Shown piece by piece: positions 25,455 to 34,961 of a stretch of DNA of 64,000 bases; within the stretch, counting starts at the first letter, position 1; the number at the start of each line of letters is the position of its first letter. The translations under genes and the position numbers were made by a program. The notes beneath the pieces are model-generated. The model saw nothing but the letters and a program-made list of their open reading frames with translations. It ran no database searches and was not told the origin of the DNA. Source of the DNA: Tamilnaduibacter salinus (GTDB lineage: Bacteria > Pseudomonadota > Gammaproteobacteria > Pseudomonadales > Oleiphilaceae); the NCBI RefSeq assembly GCF_003096655.1, contig NZ_QEKQ01000003.1, positions 277,038-341,037 of the forward strand, in the 5' to 3' direction.

Positions 25455-27358
25455 CACCGAACCAGTCCAAGGAAGGACTGCCGTTTGAACCCAGTGTCAC
25501 GCCGCTGGATGACGACGGCACCACACCGCAATGCCAGGAACCGACCGCCACCATCCGCCTGAGGCGGGTGGACAACACCGGCCACCCGCTGGCGCCGCAA
25601 GACTCGGGCCGCATGGCGCACCGCACCCGCGCCCATTCGGCCACCCCGGAGACGGGCGAACAGCCGGATGTGGCGCTCTATACGGAGCTGCCCCCGGGCG
25701 ACCACGAATGGCGCTGGCGTCCGCAACCGGCCGGGGCCCACCTGATCGCGCTGGAAGCGGGGCCGGAGAAACGCGATTATCGACCCGGCGAGGCGCTGGC
25801 GGAGGCGCCGGTCATCAATGCCCCGCCGGAGGGGCGTGACGTCACTGCAACCCATCTGCCGCCGCCCGTGCTCATCAGCCTGCGGGACGAGGACATCGAC
25901 AGCGACCGGCTCACGTCCGAGCAGCTGGCGTACTTCCAGCGCAACGGCAATAACGCGCTCCTTTTCATCCACGGCTACAACGTGGGCCACGGCGAATGGG
26001 GCAAGGTGCTGGAGGGCGTGGCGGACCACTGGAACGGCAAAGCGCCCAAGTGGACGGACGAACCGCTGACGGTCTACCGCGATGCCGACACGATCAACGA
26101 CGAACACGGCCTGGATCTGGCCGAGACCGATCTGAACAACGAAGGGGCCCACAACTGGGCCGTGTCGATGGAATACCAGCTCAACCGCGCCGCCGGGTTC
26201 AGCGACGACGACTGGATGCCCTACAGCCGCATCATCACCGTCTCCTGGCCCGGCGATACCGGCCAGACCGACTTCATGCAGTCCGAATTCAACGCCAACG
26301 CCGCCGGACGGCGCCTGGTGCGGTTGCTGGAACAACTGGCCGATGCCGGTGTCGGGATCAACATCATCACCCATTCGCTGGGCGCCCGGGTCGGGCTGAC
26401 CGCCCTCAACATCCTCGGGGCCATCCGCTCACAAGCGGCCATCGACCATCTGTTCCTCTGGGAACCGGCGGTGGCGGACAACGCCCTCACCAACGACACC
26501 GCCCGGGACGTCCACCCGCTCGGCATGGGTGTGTTCGTGAACGCCCACAAGGCCGCGCGGCGCATCGTGGTGCTGCACTCCCGGGGCGATGGCGTGCTGG
26601 GGCCGACGGACGATGAGGAAGAGCAGTCGATGTGGGAAGAGCTGATTTCCGTCACGCCCGCCGGCTGGATCGCCGATGCCGCCGAAAGCGTGATGACCGG
26701 CCGCTTCATGGACGATCTGCTCGGGACGTTTGGCGGTGTCTACACCAAGAAGTGGTGGACCTTCCCGAGCTTTCTCGACAATGGGTTGGGCGCACCGCTG
26801 GAGCGCCTGTATGCGGATTACATGCCGCTTCAGCCCGGTCGCATGGTGACTCGCCGCGGGCAGTCCTGGCGTGAGGGCCCCGACCCGGAAACGGTCAACG
26901 CCAACTGGGAACGCCTGAAAGCGGACATCATCGCCGAAGCCCGGAACCGCTTCGACGCCTGCAAGGACTGCCTGCAGAACAGCAAACCGCTGCCCCGCTA
27001 CGACCTGCTGTCCCCCCTGAACCATCTGCCCATCGTCACCAAGGCACGGGCCGAGCAATACGCGGACGACCTCCGCGCCCTGGCCGAGCGCAACTGGTAT
27101 CCTCGGCAGGCGCCGCGGCCGGCGTTGGGGTATGACGGGGTTGATGCTTTGATCGGTCAAAAAGCGGGTGAAAACCGGGATCAATTCCTCGAAAGACAGT
27201 TTAAAGGTGATTACCTATCAATGTTCGACCAAAGTGACTGGCTGTTCAGTCACTCCGGTATGAGAATTCCAAATTCGGAAATTTTTGAAAGATCTTATCG
27301 TGATGGGGTCATGCGACGAATTCAGGTAGAGGGAACTGGCTTTGGGAGCTACACATAA
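25451..27358 (+). CDS. Probable type VI lipase effector (Tle-like alpha/beta-hydrolase)
   Basis: The 635-residue protein has no signal peptide. It contains an alpha/beta-hydrolase domain with FIHGYNVGHGEW, a large acidic insert, and the nucleophile elbow ITHSLGARVG (Ser near residue 306), with acidic and His residues downstream. This layout and the overlapping DUF4123 gene fit a T6SS phospholipase effector, perhaps near the Tle3 group. The last 80 codons (from about 27120) are AT-richer than the rest, so the C-terminus may have been swapped. It is translationally coupled to its chaperone. Phospholipase activity is inferred, not shown. Confidence 0.7.
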   Translation: MTPNQSKEGLPFEPSVTPLDDDGTTPQCQEPTATIRLRRVDNTGHPLAPQDSGRMAHRTRAHSATPETGEQPDVALYTELPPGDHEWRWRPQPAGAHLIALEAGPEKRDYRPGEALAEAPVINAPPEGRDVTATHLPPPVLISLRDEDIDSDRLTSEQLAYFQRNGNNALLFIHGYNVGHGEWGKVLEGVADHWNGKAPKWTDEPLTVYRDADTINDEHGLDLAETDLNNEGAHNWAVSMEYQLNRAAGFSDDDWMPYSRIITVSWPGDTGQTDFMQSEFNANAAGRRLVRLLEQLADAGVGINIITHSLGARVGLTALNILGAIRSQAAIDHLFLWEPAVADNALTNDTARDVHPLGMGVFVNAHKAARRIVVLHSRGDGVLGPTDDEEEQSMWEELISVTPAGWIADAAESVMTGRFMDDLLGTFGGVYTKKWWTFPSFLDNGLGAPLERLYADYMPLQPGRMVTRRGQSWREGPDPETVNANWERLKADIIAEARNRFDACKDCLQNSKPLPRYDLLSPLNHLPIVTKARAEQYADDLRALAERNWYPRQAPRPALGYDGVDALIGQKAGENRDQFLERQFKGDYLSMFDQSDWLFSHSGMRIPNSEIFERSYRDGVMRRIQVEGTGFGSYT

Positions 27359-27359
27359 A

Positions 27360-28520
27360 ATGGTAAGAACTCTATTTGCCACGTTGATCATCACCGCTCA
27401 GGTAATGGCAGCGGGCTGCAGTGTGCTGCCACTGACTCATGGCCCGGTAATGGCGGTCAGCGTCGCCAGTAGCGGTGATTACGCGATTAGTTCCCACCGC
27501 GACAACGCACTTGTTCTCTGGGACCTGCAAGATCGCGAGAGCCACGTTCTTGCCGAGAATGCCAATATCTACAGCGCAAGGTTTCTCCAAGGGCGATCCG
27601 CCTTCTTGTGGCAGGACTTGGAGAATGTCGTCCACGTTGAGACTGTGTCGGGGAAAGAGCTGCGTTCTTTCGAGCATTTTCCAACCTATGGCCACATAAT
27701 GACCGCAGGTCTTAAAACCTATCTTTCTGTTGACGCTGAATGGAATGTTTACTCTGGATCTGGTGCGAGTCGGGCGCCTGTTCTGAAAGACGGTATTAGC
27801 CCCAGTTTTAAAGGCAGTCACAAACTACTCAATATCTCACTGTCTGAGAAGAAAGGGTTTTTCCTCACGGCAGGTGTTGGATCCGATGTGGGAACAATAG
27901 AAGAGTATCCGCCTGTCGATCGGAATCGCCGGTTTTCCCGATACGGTGGCGTTACGCTTTGGAATCTACAGACAAAAAAGCCAATTGCCCGCTTGAAAGG
28001 CAACTCGGCAAAAACTCACGCAATACTTAGTCCGGATGGTCGTTGGGTTGTTAGCGGTGACGAAAGCTACGGAGGGCTTTTTTGGAATACTGAGAAGCCC
28101 GATTCTCGGAACTACTTAGCAAGCTACTTCAGTGGTCTTTATCTGGATGATGATCGATACGAAGCAGAGGATCCAAGGAATTGGGACAAAAGTCAGCTTA
28201 TCGATCCCCCCAAAGGCGCCTCTGGCCGGACACTTGCAAACGCCTTCATCGACAACAGCGACTACTTCCTGCGCTTCGGCAACCAGAGCCACATCGCCGC
28301 CCTATACAAAGCCGGCAACCCCTGGCCCCAGAAGTACTTCGATCTGGGCACCGACCCGCGTCTGGTCACCTACGGCTCCCACTACTCCCGCAACACCGCC
28401 ATTGCCACCTCGCCGGAGGCCGGTGTGCTGGTGATGGGACATGATGAGGGCGGTGGGATCAGCGTGTATCAGTACGATGCGGACCAGCAGACGTTGGAGC
28501 GGACCTGGGTGGTGGAGTAG
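27360..28520 (+). CDS. WD40-type lipoprotein, candidate immunity protein
   Basis: The 386-residue protein starts at ATG 27360, one base after the effector stop. It has a lipoprotein signal (AQVMAAGCSV) and beta-propeller-like repeats (DNALVLWDLQDRE; GGVTLWNLQTKKPIARLKG; SPDGRWVVSGDESYGGLFWN), so it would lie in the periplasm on a lipid anchor. That location suits neutralising a periplasmic phospholipase effector, and position after the effector supports an immunity role. Composition is mosaic: AT-rich to about 28215, then abruptly GC-rich to the stop. Family assignment is by repeat pattern only. Confidence 0.65.
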   Translation: MVRTLFATLIITAQVMAAGCSVLPLTHGPVMAVSVASSGDYAISSHRDNALVLWDLQDRESHVLAENANIYSARFLQGRSAFLWQDLENVVHVETVSGKELRSFEHFPTYGHIMTAGLKTYLSVDAEWNVYSGSGASRAPVLKDGISPSFKGSHKLLNISLSEKKGFFLTAGVGSDVGTIEEYPPVDRNRRFSRYGGVTLWNLQTKKPIARLKGNSAKTHAILSPDGRWVVSGDESYGGLFWNTEKPDSRNYLASYFSGLYLDDDRYEAEDPRNWDKSQLIDPPKGASGRTLANAFIDNSDYFLRFGNQSHIAALYKAGNPWPQKYFDLGTDPRLVTYGSHYSRNTAIATSPEAGVLVMGHDEGGGISVYQYDADQQTLERTWVVE

Positions 28521-28595
28521 TCAGGGCGCATTTGCATGCGCATGTACGTGCGCATAATCTGTTGCTATGTCTCACGAACCTTGTTGGAGGTTCCA

Positions 28596-28841
28596 ATGAA
28601 TGCGCTATACGACCAAACGGCCCCGAAGAAAGCCGCCAACCTCTCGATCAACAGCGACCTGCTATCGAAAACCCGGGCTCTGAATATCAACCTTTCTGCA
28701 ACGTTTGAGAAAGCGCTTGAACGTGAACTGGCGAAACGGGAAGCAGAAAGATGGGCAGACGAAAACCGGCCGGCGATCCGACGTTACAACGAGTTTGTTG
28801 AGCAGCATGGATGCTTTAGTGATGAGTTCCGGGATTTTTGA
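28596..28841 (+). CDS. ccdA: CcdA-type antitoxin
   Basis: The 81-residue protein fits the CcdA family: an N-terminal ribbon-helix-helix-like DNA-binding segment (KKAANLSINSDLLSKTRALNI) and a C-terminal acidic arm (NRPAIRRYNEFVEQHGCFSDEFRDF) that would bind CcdB. ATG 28596 follows GGAGG at 28586. Its stop overlaps the ccdB start (TGATG), the usual coupling in ccdAB operons. The partner toxin is interrupted, so the antitoxin may be a relic or may now act on a homologous toxin elsewhere. Confidence 0.85.
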   Translation: MNALYDQTAPKKAANLSINSDLLSKTRALNINLSATFEKALERELAKREAERWADENRPAIRRYNEFVEQHGCFSDEFRDF

Positions 28842-29158
28842 TGGCGCAATTTGATGTGTATGCGAATCCCAGCAAAAAGAGTCGCGGTGCCTACCCCTAT
28901 CTTGTTGATATTCAAAGTGAGGTTTTGACGGAACTGTCGACGCGCATTGTGGTGCCCCTCAGCGACCGTTCCGTCATAGGCAGTCACCTGTTATAGGGCC
29001 TCACCCCCGTGATTACCTTTGAAGATCAGGAACTTCTGTTGATGACACCGCAAATCGCTTCGGTTCCGACCAGCATGCTGAAGACCCCGGTTGGCACCTT
29101 GGTTCACTGTAGAGACCAGATCCTCAATGCGTTTGATTTCGCGATAACCGGTATCTGA
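28841..29158 (+). pseudogene. ccdB: CcdB-type gyrase toxin interrupted by an in-frame TAG
   Basis: ATG 28841 opens a 105-codon frame with CcdB features: MAQFDVYANPSKK, PYLVDIQSEVL, RIVVPL at the N-terminus. TAG at 28994-28996 stops it after 51 residues. The same frame then continues with the expected second half (LTPVITFEDQELLLMTPQ, and the C-terminal LNAFDFAITGI) to TGA 29156. CcdB toxicity needs its C-terminal residues, so the truncated product should be inactive. The stop probably arose from CAG or AAG. Inactivation of a toxin beside an intact antitoxin is a typical end state of addiction modules. Confidence 0.88.
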
Positions 29159-29166
29159 GAACCGTC

Positions 29167-29303
29167 GGTTGGGCTGACAGAGGAAGCCCAACACCCCACG
29201 GTCTGCCGTCATCAATCATTCTGGCGGGTTAACCGAGCCGTCCATTCCCAGGTGTTCACGGCCTCGCCGGTTGTTGGGCTTCCTGCGTCAGCCCAACCTA
29301 CGG
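29167..29303. repeat. Interspersed inverted repeat (copy A)
   Basis: Left arm GGTTGGGCTGACAGAGGAAG... at 29167-29192 and right arm at 29271-29303 are near-perfect complements around about 78 nt. The same arms occur at 45482-45568, so this is a dispersed repeat family (REP/MITE-like). It lies directly after the broken ccdB and before the convergent small acidic gene. No transposase is present. Confidence 0.8.
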
Positions 29304-29330
29304 GTGACAGGCTGAGCAGGGGGGACGCCC

Positions 29331-29525
29331 TCACTCCCCGTCGTCCTCCACCTGATCCGGATGCTCGCGCTTGAAGCGTTCCCAGTCTTCCCAGTCGTGC
29401 GGGGTGCCGGCGTTGGGGCGTTTCAGGTGCATCGCGTGCTCCAGGGCGTTTTCCCGGAGTGTGTGGTCCCGTTCTTCCTCGGCTTTGTCGAAGCCGTACT
29501 TCTTCATGAACTCGTCAGCGCGCAT
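29331..29525 (-). CDS. Small acidic conserved-looking protein, function unknown
   Basis: The 64-residue, highly charged protein has helical segments (DEFMKKYGFDKAEEERD; NALEHAMHLKRP) and an acidic C-terminus. A perfect AGGAGG lies six bases before ATG 29525, supporting expression. It has no signal or membrane segment. No family is recognised. It sits between the interrupted ccdB and the RNase II gene. Confidence 0.6.
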   Translation of the reverse strand: MRADEFMKKYGFDKAEEERDHTLRENALEHAMHLKRPNAGTPHDWEDWERFKREHPDQVEDDGE

Positions 29526-29595
29526 AAGCCACCTCCTGATTGAGCGGCTTTTCCCATGTCTCTAATGCTTACGATGGAATCGCGCTGAACGATTT

Positions 29596-31578
29596 TCAAC
29601 CAGTTTGTTTGTTGTCGCTCACTGGATCGCTGGCGGCGGGGACCAGTTTGAATTTGATCTGGCGACGCTCCTCATCGACCCCGTCGAAAACGACGGTGAC
29701 CGGTTCCTCCAGCTGGAAGGTGCGCTCGTTGCCCACCAGCCGCAGCGTGATCGGGTCGAACCGGAACTTGCCTTCCATCTCGCGGGTGCTGACGAAGCCT
29801 TCCAGCCCGTTGTCGTCCAGCCGGACATAGAAGCCGGCGGGCGTGGTTCGGCTGATGTGGCCGGTTTTCGGCTCGGCGCCCAGCTGCGGCGCGTATTGGC
29901 TCTTGAGCCACTGCTCCAGGGTGTTCGCGGCCTGGCGAGCGGCGAACTGGGCCTGCTGGAGTTCGGCGAGCTGATCGTCGGTCATGGCCGGCGCCGGGCC
30001 GTTCCAGAGCGCAGCGCGCAGCAGGCGATGCACGAAGAAGTCCGTGTACTTGCGCAGCGGTGAGGTGAAGGTAGTGTAGGCACCCAGCCCCATGCCCTGG
30101 TGCGGTGCGCTGCTGAATGACAGCTCGGCCCGAGCCAGTTGGCGGGAGATGATGGCTTTGACCGGCACCTCCGCCTCCAGGTCACCGGCTTCGCGCATGA
30201 GCTGGCGGAAGCCGTCCGGCGTCTCCGGGTCGACGCCGGACAGGTCGCCGCCGTACTGGTTCAGCAGCTCGCGGATGTTGTCCGCGCGGTCGTCCCGAAC
30301 GCCGCTGTGGGTGATGAACAGCCCCTGACTCTGGCTGGTCGCCAGCGCCTCCGCCGCGCAGCGGTTGGCGGCGACCATGCACTCTTCCACCACGCGGTGG
30401 GATTCGTGTGAGGTGGCCGGATCGATCTGGCGGATGCGGCGATTCTCGTCCAGCCGCAGCCGGAAATCCGCCCGGTCCGGGCTCAGCAGCGCATTGCTCT
30501 CACGCCAGCGCCGCAGCACCTGAGCGACCTGGTGTAGCTGGTCGAGGCTAGTGGTGACCGCATCCGGCAGGGCCTGGATGTCGGCATCGGTCCGGCCCTC
30601 GATCACGCCGTCCACCAGCTCATAGCTGAGCTTGCCGTGGGACTGGATGACCGCCTCGCTAAGCTTGAACTCGCCCAGACTGCCGTCGTTGTTCACCTGC
30701 AGGTCGCAGACCATGGCCAGACGCGGTTTGTCCGCCACCAGCGAACAGAGCTGCGTGCTCAGCGCTTCGGGCAGCATTGGGCGCGGCTCGCCCGGGAAGT
30801 AGATCGCGGTAGCCCGGCGGCGGGCTTCCTGTTCCATGGCGCCATCCACGGCCAGCAGGGCGCTCGGGTCGGCGATGGCCACGGACAGTGTCCAGCCGGT
30901 GGCATTGGGTACGGCGCACAGGGCGTCGTCCATGTCCTGAGTCGAGGGGCTGTCGATGGTCACGAACGGATCGGCGGTGCGATCGTCCCGTTCGCCGGCC
31001 AGTGCCTGCACGCGGTCCTCGTTCAGCGCCTCAAGCTCCTGCTCGGCGGCGGCCGGCCATTCCTCGTGCAGGTCGAACTGCGCCAGGGTGAACGCCCGCT
31101 CAATGCCCGGCTGGTCCGGTTTGCCCAGTACCTTGAGGATCTCGGCCTGGCCCTTGCCATCCTTCACCGGATGACGGCTGATGCGGCAGTAGATGAAATC
31201 GCCCGCTTCGGCGTCCGCCCGGGCCTTGGGCGGAATGAACAGCCAGTGGTTGAGGCCCGGGGTTTCCGGCGCCACGAAATGCCCTTTGCCGCGCACCACA
31301 TAGCGCCCGACGAACGTGCTGAGCGGCGATTCGAGCAGCCGCTCCACCTGACCCTGGGTCTTGCCCTTATCGCCCTCCAGCTCCTCGACTTCGATCCGGT
31401 CACCCGGCAGAACACGCTGCATCTGATCCGGTGGCAGGAACAGGTCCTTGCCGCTGTCGAGCGCGACAAAACCGAACTTGCCGCCAGTGGCCTTGACGGT
31501 GCCGGTGTGCAGGAGGCGTTCTGAGTGGATGTCGGATTTGAGTTGGCGCAACTGCGAGAGAGCGTCAGAGTTGAGCAT
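29596..31578 (-). CDS. rnb: Exoribonuclease II-type 3'-5' exonuclease
   Basis: The 660-residue RNB-family enzyme has an N-terminal cold-shock/OB region (GKFGFVALDSGKDLFLPP), the RNB catalytic domain with the acidic metal site TIDSPSTQDMDDALCA (about residues 205-220) and RAELSFSSAPHQGMGL with FTSPLRKYTDFFVHR, and a C-terminal S1-like domain (GFYVRLDDNGLEGFVS). It degrades single-stranded RNA processively from the 3' end. The length fits RNase II (about 645) rather than RNase R (over 800). It is transcribed alone, with a 96-nt gap to the DUF411 gene. Confidence 0.9.
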   Translation of the reverse strand: MLNSDALSQLRQLKSDIHSERLLHTGTVKATGGKFGFVALDSGKDLFLPPDQMQRVLPGDRIEVEELEGDKGKTQGQVERLLESPLSTFVGRYVVRGKGHFVAPETPGLNHWLFIPPKARADAEAGDFIYCRISRHPVKDGKGQAEILKVLGKPDQPGIERAFTLAQFDLHEEWPAAAEQELEALNEDRVQALAGERDDRTADPFVTIDSPSTQDMDDALCAVPNATGWTLSVAIADPSALLAVDGAMEQEARRRATAIYFPGEPRPMLPEALSTQLCSLVADKPRLAMVCDLQVNNDGSLGEFKLSEAVIQSHGKLSYELVDGVIEGRTDADIQALPDAVTTSLDQLHQVAQVLRRWRESNALLSPDRADFRLRLDENRRIRQIDPATSHESHRVVEECMVAANRCAAEALATSQSQGLFITHSGVRDDRADNIRELLNQYGGDLSGVDPETPDGFRQLMREAGDLEAEVPVKAIISRQLARAELSFSSAPHQGMGLGAYTTFTSPLRKYTDFFVHRLLRAALWNGPAPAMTDDQLAELQQAQFAARQAANTLEQWLKSQYAPQLGAEPKTGHISRTTPAGFYVRLDDNGLEGFVSTREMEGKFRFDPITLRLVGNERTFQLEEPVTVVFDGVDEERRQIKFKLVPAASDPVSDNKQTG

Positions 31579-31674
31579 GCAAGGGCATCCAGCGGGGGAA
31601 GAAAATTTGAAAGGGCCCAGTATACCGGACCGGCCCGCCTGACTACAGGGCGGACCGGTGGTTTGGGATGCCTT

Positions 31675-32112
31675 TTAGGGATACTGAGTGAAGACGCGGC
31701 TTTGCCCGGATTCGTTGAACAGCAGGACCGCATAGGCGTCCTGCCGGTCGCCCACTTCCATGCCCGGGGAGCCAATCGGCATACCGGGTACGGCAAGCCC
31801 GTGCGCCTCGGGGGCCTCGTCCAGCAGTCGTCGGATGTCGGCGGCCGGCACATGGCCTTCAATAACATAATCGCCGACGAATGCCGTGTGGCAACTGGCC
31901 AGTGCGCGCGTCAGTCCGGCCTCAATCTTGACGGCGTTGAGGTTGCGCGTGTCGTTGACGGTGACCTCGAAGCCGTTCTCCCGCAGGTGTTCCACCCATT
32001 CGGTGCAGCAGCCGCAGGTCGGGGATTTGTGCACCGTGATGCCACTGGCGGCGGCGGGCAGGGCGGTCATCAGCCCGATGCCGAGGCTGAGGGCTTTCAG
32101 GGTGTGTGTCAT
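31675..32112 (-). CDS. DUF411 periplasmic metal-binding protein
   Basis: The 145-residue protein has a cleavable signal (ending LPAAASG) followed by the DUF411 core: VHKSPTCGCCTEWVEHLR (CxCC metal motif), a conserved CHTAFVGDYVIEGHVPA block and GLAVPGMPIGSPGME, whose Met-rich turn is typical of copper-handling proteins. The family is commonly found in copper resistance loci. It lies 9 nt downstream of the 40-residue coupled gene after copA, so it is the last gene of a merR-copA-peptide-DUF411 operon. A periplasmic copper-chaperone role is inferred. Confidence 0.85.
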   Translation of the reverse strand: MTHTLKALSLGIGLMTALPAAASGITVHKSPTCGCCTEWVEHLRENGFEVTVNDTRNLNAVKIEAGLTRALASCHTAFVGDYVIEGHVPAADIRRLLDEAPEAHGLAVPGMPIGSPGMEVGDRQDAYAVLLFNESGQSRVFTQYP

Positions 32113-32121
32113 GGCGTGTCC

Positions 32122-32244
32122 TCAGTGATGGTGATGGGAATGGTCGTCGGCTGATCCGTCGCTGTCCGACGGGGCCAGCCAGAACCACCAGACGATGGCG
32201 CCCATGAGCGCGATACCTGCCACATTGACCAGTATGGCCGTCAT
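32122..32244 (-). CDS. 40-residue membrane peptide with His-rich tail, coupled to copA
   Basis: ATG 32244 overlaps the copA stop (ATGA). The gene encodes one transmembrane helix ([20 protein letters not shown]), then an acidic stretch and a final HSHHHH. A metal-binding tail beside a copper P-type ATPase and a DUF411 protein suggests a small accessory that delivers or senses copper at the membrane, by analogy with short membrane peptides of heavy-metal operons. It resembles CcoS-like peptides only in size. No family is recognised. Translational coupling and position make it very likely a real gene. Confidence 0.78.
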   Translation of the reverse strand: MTAILVNVAGIALMGAIVWWFWLAPSDSDGSADDHSHHHH

Positions 32245-34961
32245 TGGTTCACCTCCTCGTTGGTATCGGGCCGGGTGGTGCGCAGCAGCCGCAGCCGGTT
32301 GGCGTTGGAGACCACGGTCACGGACGACAGGGACATGGCCCCGCCCGCGATGATCGGGCTCAGCAGTACGCCCCAGAGCGGGTAGAGCACACCGGCGGCG
32401 ACGGGAATGCCCAGCGTGTTGTAAACGAACGCGCCGAACAGGTTCTGGTGGATGTTCCGGACGGTGGCCCGTGAGATTTCGATGGCGTCCGCTACACCGT
32501 GCAGCGACCCCCGCATCAGCGTGATGGCGGCGCTTTCGATGGCCACGTCCGTGCCGGTGCCGATGGCGAAGCCGACGTCGGCGGAGGCCAGAGCAGGCGC
32601 ATCGTTGATGCCGTCGCCCACCATGGCGACCTGTTCGTCAGCGTCATGGTATTCCCGCACGATGCGGGCCTTGTCCTCGGGCAGCACCTGCGCGCGCACC
32701 TCATCGATGCCCGTCGCCCGGGCGATGGCCTGCGCCGTGGATTCGATGTCGCCAGTCACCATGGTGACGCGGAGGCCCGCTTCGTGCAGACGCCGGATGG
32801 CCGCCTCTGAGTCCGGCTTGATGGCGTCGGCGACGCCGATCACGCCCAGCAGTTGGTTGTCCCGCGCCAGGAACAGCGGCGTTCCGGCGTTGTCGGTAAT
32901 GGCGGTTGCGGCGTTCTCCAGCGGCGATGGATCGAGGCCTTCGGATTCGAGCCAGCGCCGGTTGCCCAGCCGCAGTGTCTGGCCCTCGTGCTGGCCCTGA
33001 ACGCCCTTGCCATTGAGCGCTTCAAACCCGGTGACGTCGGCCAGCGCGACGCCCTGATCCCGGGCATGGGCCACGATGGCTTCCGCCAGCGGGTGCTCGG
33101 AGTGCTGTTCGAGCCCCGCCGCGAGCGCCAGCAGGTGGTCGTCACCCTCGACGTGCGTGACCGTCGGTCGGCCCTCGGTGATGGTGCCGGTCTTGTCCAG
33201 GATCACCCGGTCCAGTCGGCCGGCCTGCTGCAGCGCATCGCCCTGACGGATCAGGATGCCGTACTCGGCGGCCTTACCGACGCCGACCATCACGGACATG
33301 GGCGTGGCCAGCCCCAGGGCGCAGGGGCAGGCGATGATCAGGACGGTGGTGGCGGCCACCATCATGTGCACGGCCGCCGGTTGCGGTCCGACGTTGAACC
33401 ACACCAGCGCGGTCAGCACGGCGACCAGCATCACGCTGGGCACGAACACCGCCGAGATGCGGTCGGCCAGGCGGCCAATGGCGGGTTTGGCACCCTGGGC
33501 TTTTTTGACGAGCCGGATGATCTGGGCCAACGCGGTGTCCTTGCCGACGCGCGTGGCCTCATAGATCACCGACCCCTGGCCGTTGACGGTGCCGGCCGAC
33601 AGCGCGTCGCCGACCGACCGCTGCACGGGCATGGGTTCGCCGGTGAGCATGCTTTCATCGACGCGGGTTTCGCCCTCGGTCACCGTGCCGTCGACAGGGA
33701 TCTTCTCGCCGGGGCGCACGCGGAGTCGGTCCCCCACCTGAACGTCTTCCACGGGCAGGTCCTGCTCCTGACCATCGCGGATGACCCGGGCGGTTTTCGC
33801 CTTCAGGTCCAGCAGCCGGCGCACCGCTTCGGAGGTTTTGCCCTTGGCGCGCATTTCCAGCGCCTGACCCAGATTGATCAGGCCGATGATCATGGCCGAG
33901 GCCTCGAAGTAGACGTGCCGGGCCATTTCCGGCAAGGCGCCGGGCATCAGCGATACGGCCATGGAGTAGAGCCAGGCGGTGCCGGTGCCGAGGGCGATCA
34001 GGGTGTCCATGTTGGCGTTGTGGTGGCGGAAGGCCTTCCAGGCCCCGGTGTAGAAATGCCCGCCGGTACCCAGCATCACGACCAGCGTGATCAGACCCAG
34101 AATCTGCCATTGCCCCTGGTTGGCGTCGGTGACGTTCATGGACCCGAAGAACAGCCCCCATCCCATCAAACCGGCGCCCAGCCCGAGGCTGACGGCCATC
34201 TTGGCGAGCAGAACCCGGTAGGCGCGCCGGTCCGTCTGCTCTTTTTCCTCGTCGGCGGCGTCCGGGTCGGCCAGCGGTTCTGCGCCATAGCCGGCGCTCT
34301 GCACGGCCTCGGCCAGCGCTCTGGCATCGGCGTTACCGAACGCCGTGGCAGTGTTGTCGGCGAGGTTCATGTGGGCGGAGGTGACGCCGTCCACGCCCAT
34401 CAGCGCTTTCTCGATGGTGGCCACGCAGGAGGCGCAGGTAGCGCCGGAGACCGACAGCACGACGTCCGATCCGTTGGCCTGGAGGGCGGTGTCAGGGTCC
34501 CCGGTGTCTGTCGGTTCCGGGGCCCTGGCAGGTGAGACCGATGCGTCGACGCCCCGGATCTGAGCGGGATAGCCTGCCTCTGTGATCCGGCGGGCGGCGT
34601 CGTTTCCGTCCACATGAGCGGGCAGGGTGACCGTCTGGGCGTCCAGATCCACCGTCACATCGAAATCGTCCACCTCCTCCGCCACGGCCGCCCGGATCTT
34701 GCGGGCACAGCCCTGACAGGTGGCGCCTTCGATGGTCAGCACCACCGAATCCGATGCCGGTTCTGCCGGGTAGCCCGCGTCCGTGATGAGGCGGGCCGCC
34801 TGGTCGGCGTCGACTCCGGCGGGCAGGGTGACGGTCTGAGCGGCGAGGTCGACCCGGGCGAACTCCGGGTCGCCGGTCAGATCGGCCACCGCATTGCGGA
34901 TTTTGCGGGCGCAGCCCTCGCAGGTGGCGCCGGCAATGGTCAGTACAACGGGATCACTCAC
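32241..34961 (-). CDS. copA: Copper-translocating P1B-type ATPase with three HMA domains
   Basis: The 906-residue protein carries three N-terminal heavy-metal domains ([33 protein letters not shown], within residues 1-230), then the ATPase: TGEPMP, CPC in [19 protein letters not shown] (phosphorylated Asp), and [12 protein letters not shown]. Membrane signatures YN (VYNTLGIP) and MSLSS (GGAMSLSSV) identify the Cu(I) subgroup. It exports Cu(I) from the cytoplasm. GTG 34961 overlaps the MerR-regulator stop (GTGA). Three HMA domains are more than the one or two of most bacterial CopA proteins. It is followed by the coupled membrane peptide and a DUF411 protein. Confidence 0.95.
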   Translation of the reverse strand: MSDPVVLTIAGATCEGCARKIRNAVADLTGDPEFARVDLAAQTVTLPAGVDADQAARLITDAGYPAEPASDSVVLTIEGATCQGCARKIRAAVAEEVDDFDVTVDLDAQTVTLPAHVDGNDAARRITEAGYPAQIRGVDASVSPARAPEPTDTGDPDTALQANGSDVVLSVSGATCASCVATIEKALMGVDGVTSAHMNLADNTATAFGNADARALAEAVQSAGYGAEPLADPDAADEEKEQTDRRAYRVLLAKMAVSLGLGAGLMGWGLFFGSMNVTDANQGQWQILGLITLVVMLGTGGHFYTGAWKAFRHHNANMDTLIALGTGTAWLYSMAVSLMPGALPEMARHVYFEASAMIIGLINLGQALEMRAKGKTSEAVRRLLDLKAKTARVIRDGQEQDLPVEDVQVGDRLRVRPGEKIPVDGTVTEGETRVDESMLTGEPMPVQRSVGDALSAGTVNGQGSVIYEATRVGKDTALAQIIRLVKKAQGAKPAIGRLADRISAVFVPSVMLVAVLTALVWFNVGPQPAAVHMMVAATTVLIIACPCALGLATPMSVMVGVGKAAEYGILIRQGDALQQAGRLDRVILDKTGTITEGRPTVTHVEGDDHLLALAAGLEQHSEHPLAEAIVAHARDQGVALADVTGFEALNGKGVQGQHEGQTLRLGNRRWLESEGLDPSPLENAATAITDNAGTPLFLARDNQLLGVIGVADAIKPDSEAAIRRLHEAGLRVTMVTGDIESTAQAIARATGIDEVRAQVLPEDKARIVREYHDADEQVAMVGDGINDAPALASADVGFAIGTGTDVAIESAAITLMRGSLHGVADAIEISRATVRNIHQNLFGAFVYNTLGIPVAAGVLYPLWGVLLSPIIAGGAMSLSSVTVVSNANRLRLLRTTRPDTNEEVNQ

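Noticed and set aside
24618-28520. Complete type VI secretion system
   Set aside because: No vgrG, hcp, tss or clpV-like gene occurs here; only a cargo-type module is present.
32853-34535. Long plus-strand reading frame opposite copA
   Set aside because: Antisense shadow of a P-type ATPase with all catalytic motifs on the minus strand; no motif of its own.
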